From: an uncultured Oscillospiraceae bacterium
GTDB taxonomy: Bacteria; Bacillota; Clostridia; Oscillospirales; Oscillospiraceae
NCBI GenBank assembly: GCA_900752305.1
Contig: CAADUV010000274.1
Coordinates: forward strand, 1 to 7,010
Length of the DNA: 7,010 nucleotides
Direction of reading: 5' to 3'
Shown here: positions 6,575 through 7,010 of the stretch, piece by piece
Numbering within the stretch: the first letter of the stretch is position 1
Layout of the letters: each line of letters opens with the position of its first letter
Notes under the pieces: generated by a model
What the model saw: the letters and a program-made list of their open reading frames with translations, nothing else
Database searches by the model: none
Told to the model about the DNA's origin: nothing
Position numbers and translations under genes: made by a program

Positions 6575-7010
6575 TCACTCCATCAGGCCGTACTTGACCT
6601 TCACCCGTTCCAGCTTTTCCAGCACCACAGGACCGATCAGGAACAGGAAGAAGGCGGTGGCGGCGGCGTGGATGACGTTGGCGCTGATGCCGGCCAGGTA
6701 GATGGCCAGGGCGGAGTCCACCGTCAGCGGGTCGCCCGTCATGAGGAACAGGCTACTGGTGTCCAAGATCAGCCCCACCGGCAGCAGGACGCACAGGGCG
6801 CCGAACAGGGTCAGGGTCATCCGGGTGCGGGGCAGCCGTCCCGGCCGGAAGCACACTCCGGCCAGCAACCCCGCCACGCCGAAGGCCAGCATCTGCCAGG
6901 GCGTCCACGCCCCTTGTCCGAAGAAGAAGTTGCTGGCCAGCATGGTCACCGCGCCGCACAAAAATCCCGCCTGACTGCCGAAGGCGATGCCGGTGAGGAT
7001 GACGATGGCG
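6575..7010 (-). CDS. ECF transporter S-component (substrate-binding membrane protein), 5' end outside window
   Basis: The open frame runs to the window edge with no stop, so the gene is cut at its 5' end; 144 C-terminal residues are visible. The visible part is very hydrophobic, with about four membrane segments, and starts with a GIAFGSQAGF stretch followed by NFFFGQGAWTPWQM and a glycine-rich helix (AFGVAGLLAG). This signature is typical of S-components of energy-coupling factor vitamin transporters, the membrane proteins that bind the vitamin and toggle against EcfT. From memory it most resembles the CbrT-like group assigned to cobalamin or related compounds, but I cannot confirm the subfamily. 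It ends with a TGA that overlaps the start region of the EcfT gene, so the two are translationally coupled. The DUF4430 and toroid proteins downstream fit a corrinoid role. S-component assignment is fairly sure; the substrate is inferred. An internal TTG at 6961 is not the start, because conserved sequence continues upstream of it. Confidence 0.8.
   Translation of the reverse strand, partial: AIVILTGIAFGSQAGFLCGAVTMLASNFFFGQGAWTPWQMLAFGVAGLLAGVCFRPGRLPRTRMTLTLFGALCVLLPVGLILDTSSLFLMTGDPLTVDSALAIYLAGISANVIHAAATAFFLFLIGPVVLEKLERVKVKYGLME
6578..6581 (-). promoter_or_regulatory. Ribosome binding site deciding the EcfT start
   Basis: GGAG on the minus strand lies 8 nt before the ATG at 6569 and overlaps the last codons and stop of the S-component gene. 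It supports ATG 6569 rather than the GTG at 6578. It also suggests re-initiation by ribosomes finishing the S-component. Confidence 0.6.

Overview
The window looks like chromosomal DNA from an anaerobic, Gram-positive gut-type Firmicute, most likely a high-GC clostridial lineage such as Oscillospiraceae; this placement is an inference. It rests on GC-rich coding sequence with strong AGGAGG-type ribosome sites, a class B sortase, an ECF (energy-coupling factor) transporter, and a large lysine-rich secreted protein ending in Ig-like/fibronectin-like modules. All six recognisable genes are on the minus strand, so transcription runs from position 7010 towards 1.

Region A (7010 to 2012) reads as one uptake locus. 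In transcription order it holds the 3' part of an ECF S-component (substrate-binding membrane protein, cut by the window edge), an EcfT transmembrane coupling protein, a membrane-anchored protein (FecR-like domain, about 105-residue charged coiled coil, C-terminal DUF4430/transcobalamin-like domain), and a 719-residue secreted protein. The secreted protein carries an EF-hand-bearing N-terminal module, an alpha/alpha-toroid (prenyltransferase/squalene-cyclase-like repeat) domain and a very cationic C-terminus. The first three genes overlap by 4 nt at each junction; the fourth follows after 95 nt. Animal intrinsic factor and transcobalamin consist of an alpha/alpha toroid plus a small beta domain of the DUF4430 type. 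Finding both folds next to an ECF transporter whose S-component resembles the CbrT-type family suggests a surface system that captures a corrinoid (vitamin B12-like) ligand and hands it to the transporter. The ligand is inferred, not shown. The ECF ATPases and any riboswitch would lie beyond the right edge.

Region B (2011 to 1879) is a short intergenic space with a perfect 14-bp hairpin immediately followed by a good sigma-A-type promoter (TTGCAA, 17-nt spacer, TAAAAT).

Region C (1878 to 149) is a two-gene unit: a membrane-anchored alpha/beta hydrolase and a class B sortase, overlapping by ATGA. It ends in a strong, near-symmetrical intrinsic terminator at 108-143. The left 100 bases hold two further palindromes and no gene. 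No RNA genes, insertion sequences, CRISPR arrays or attachment sites were seen.
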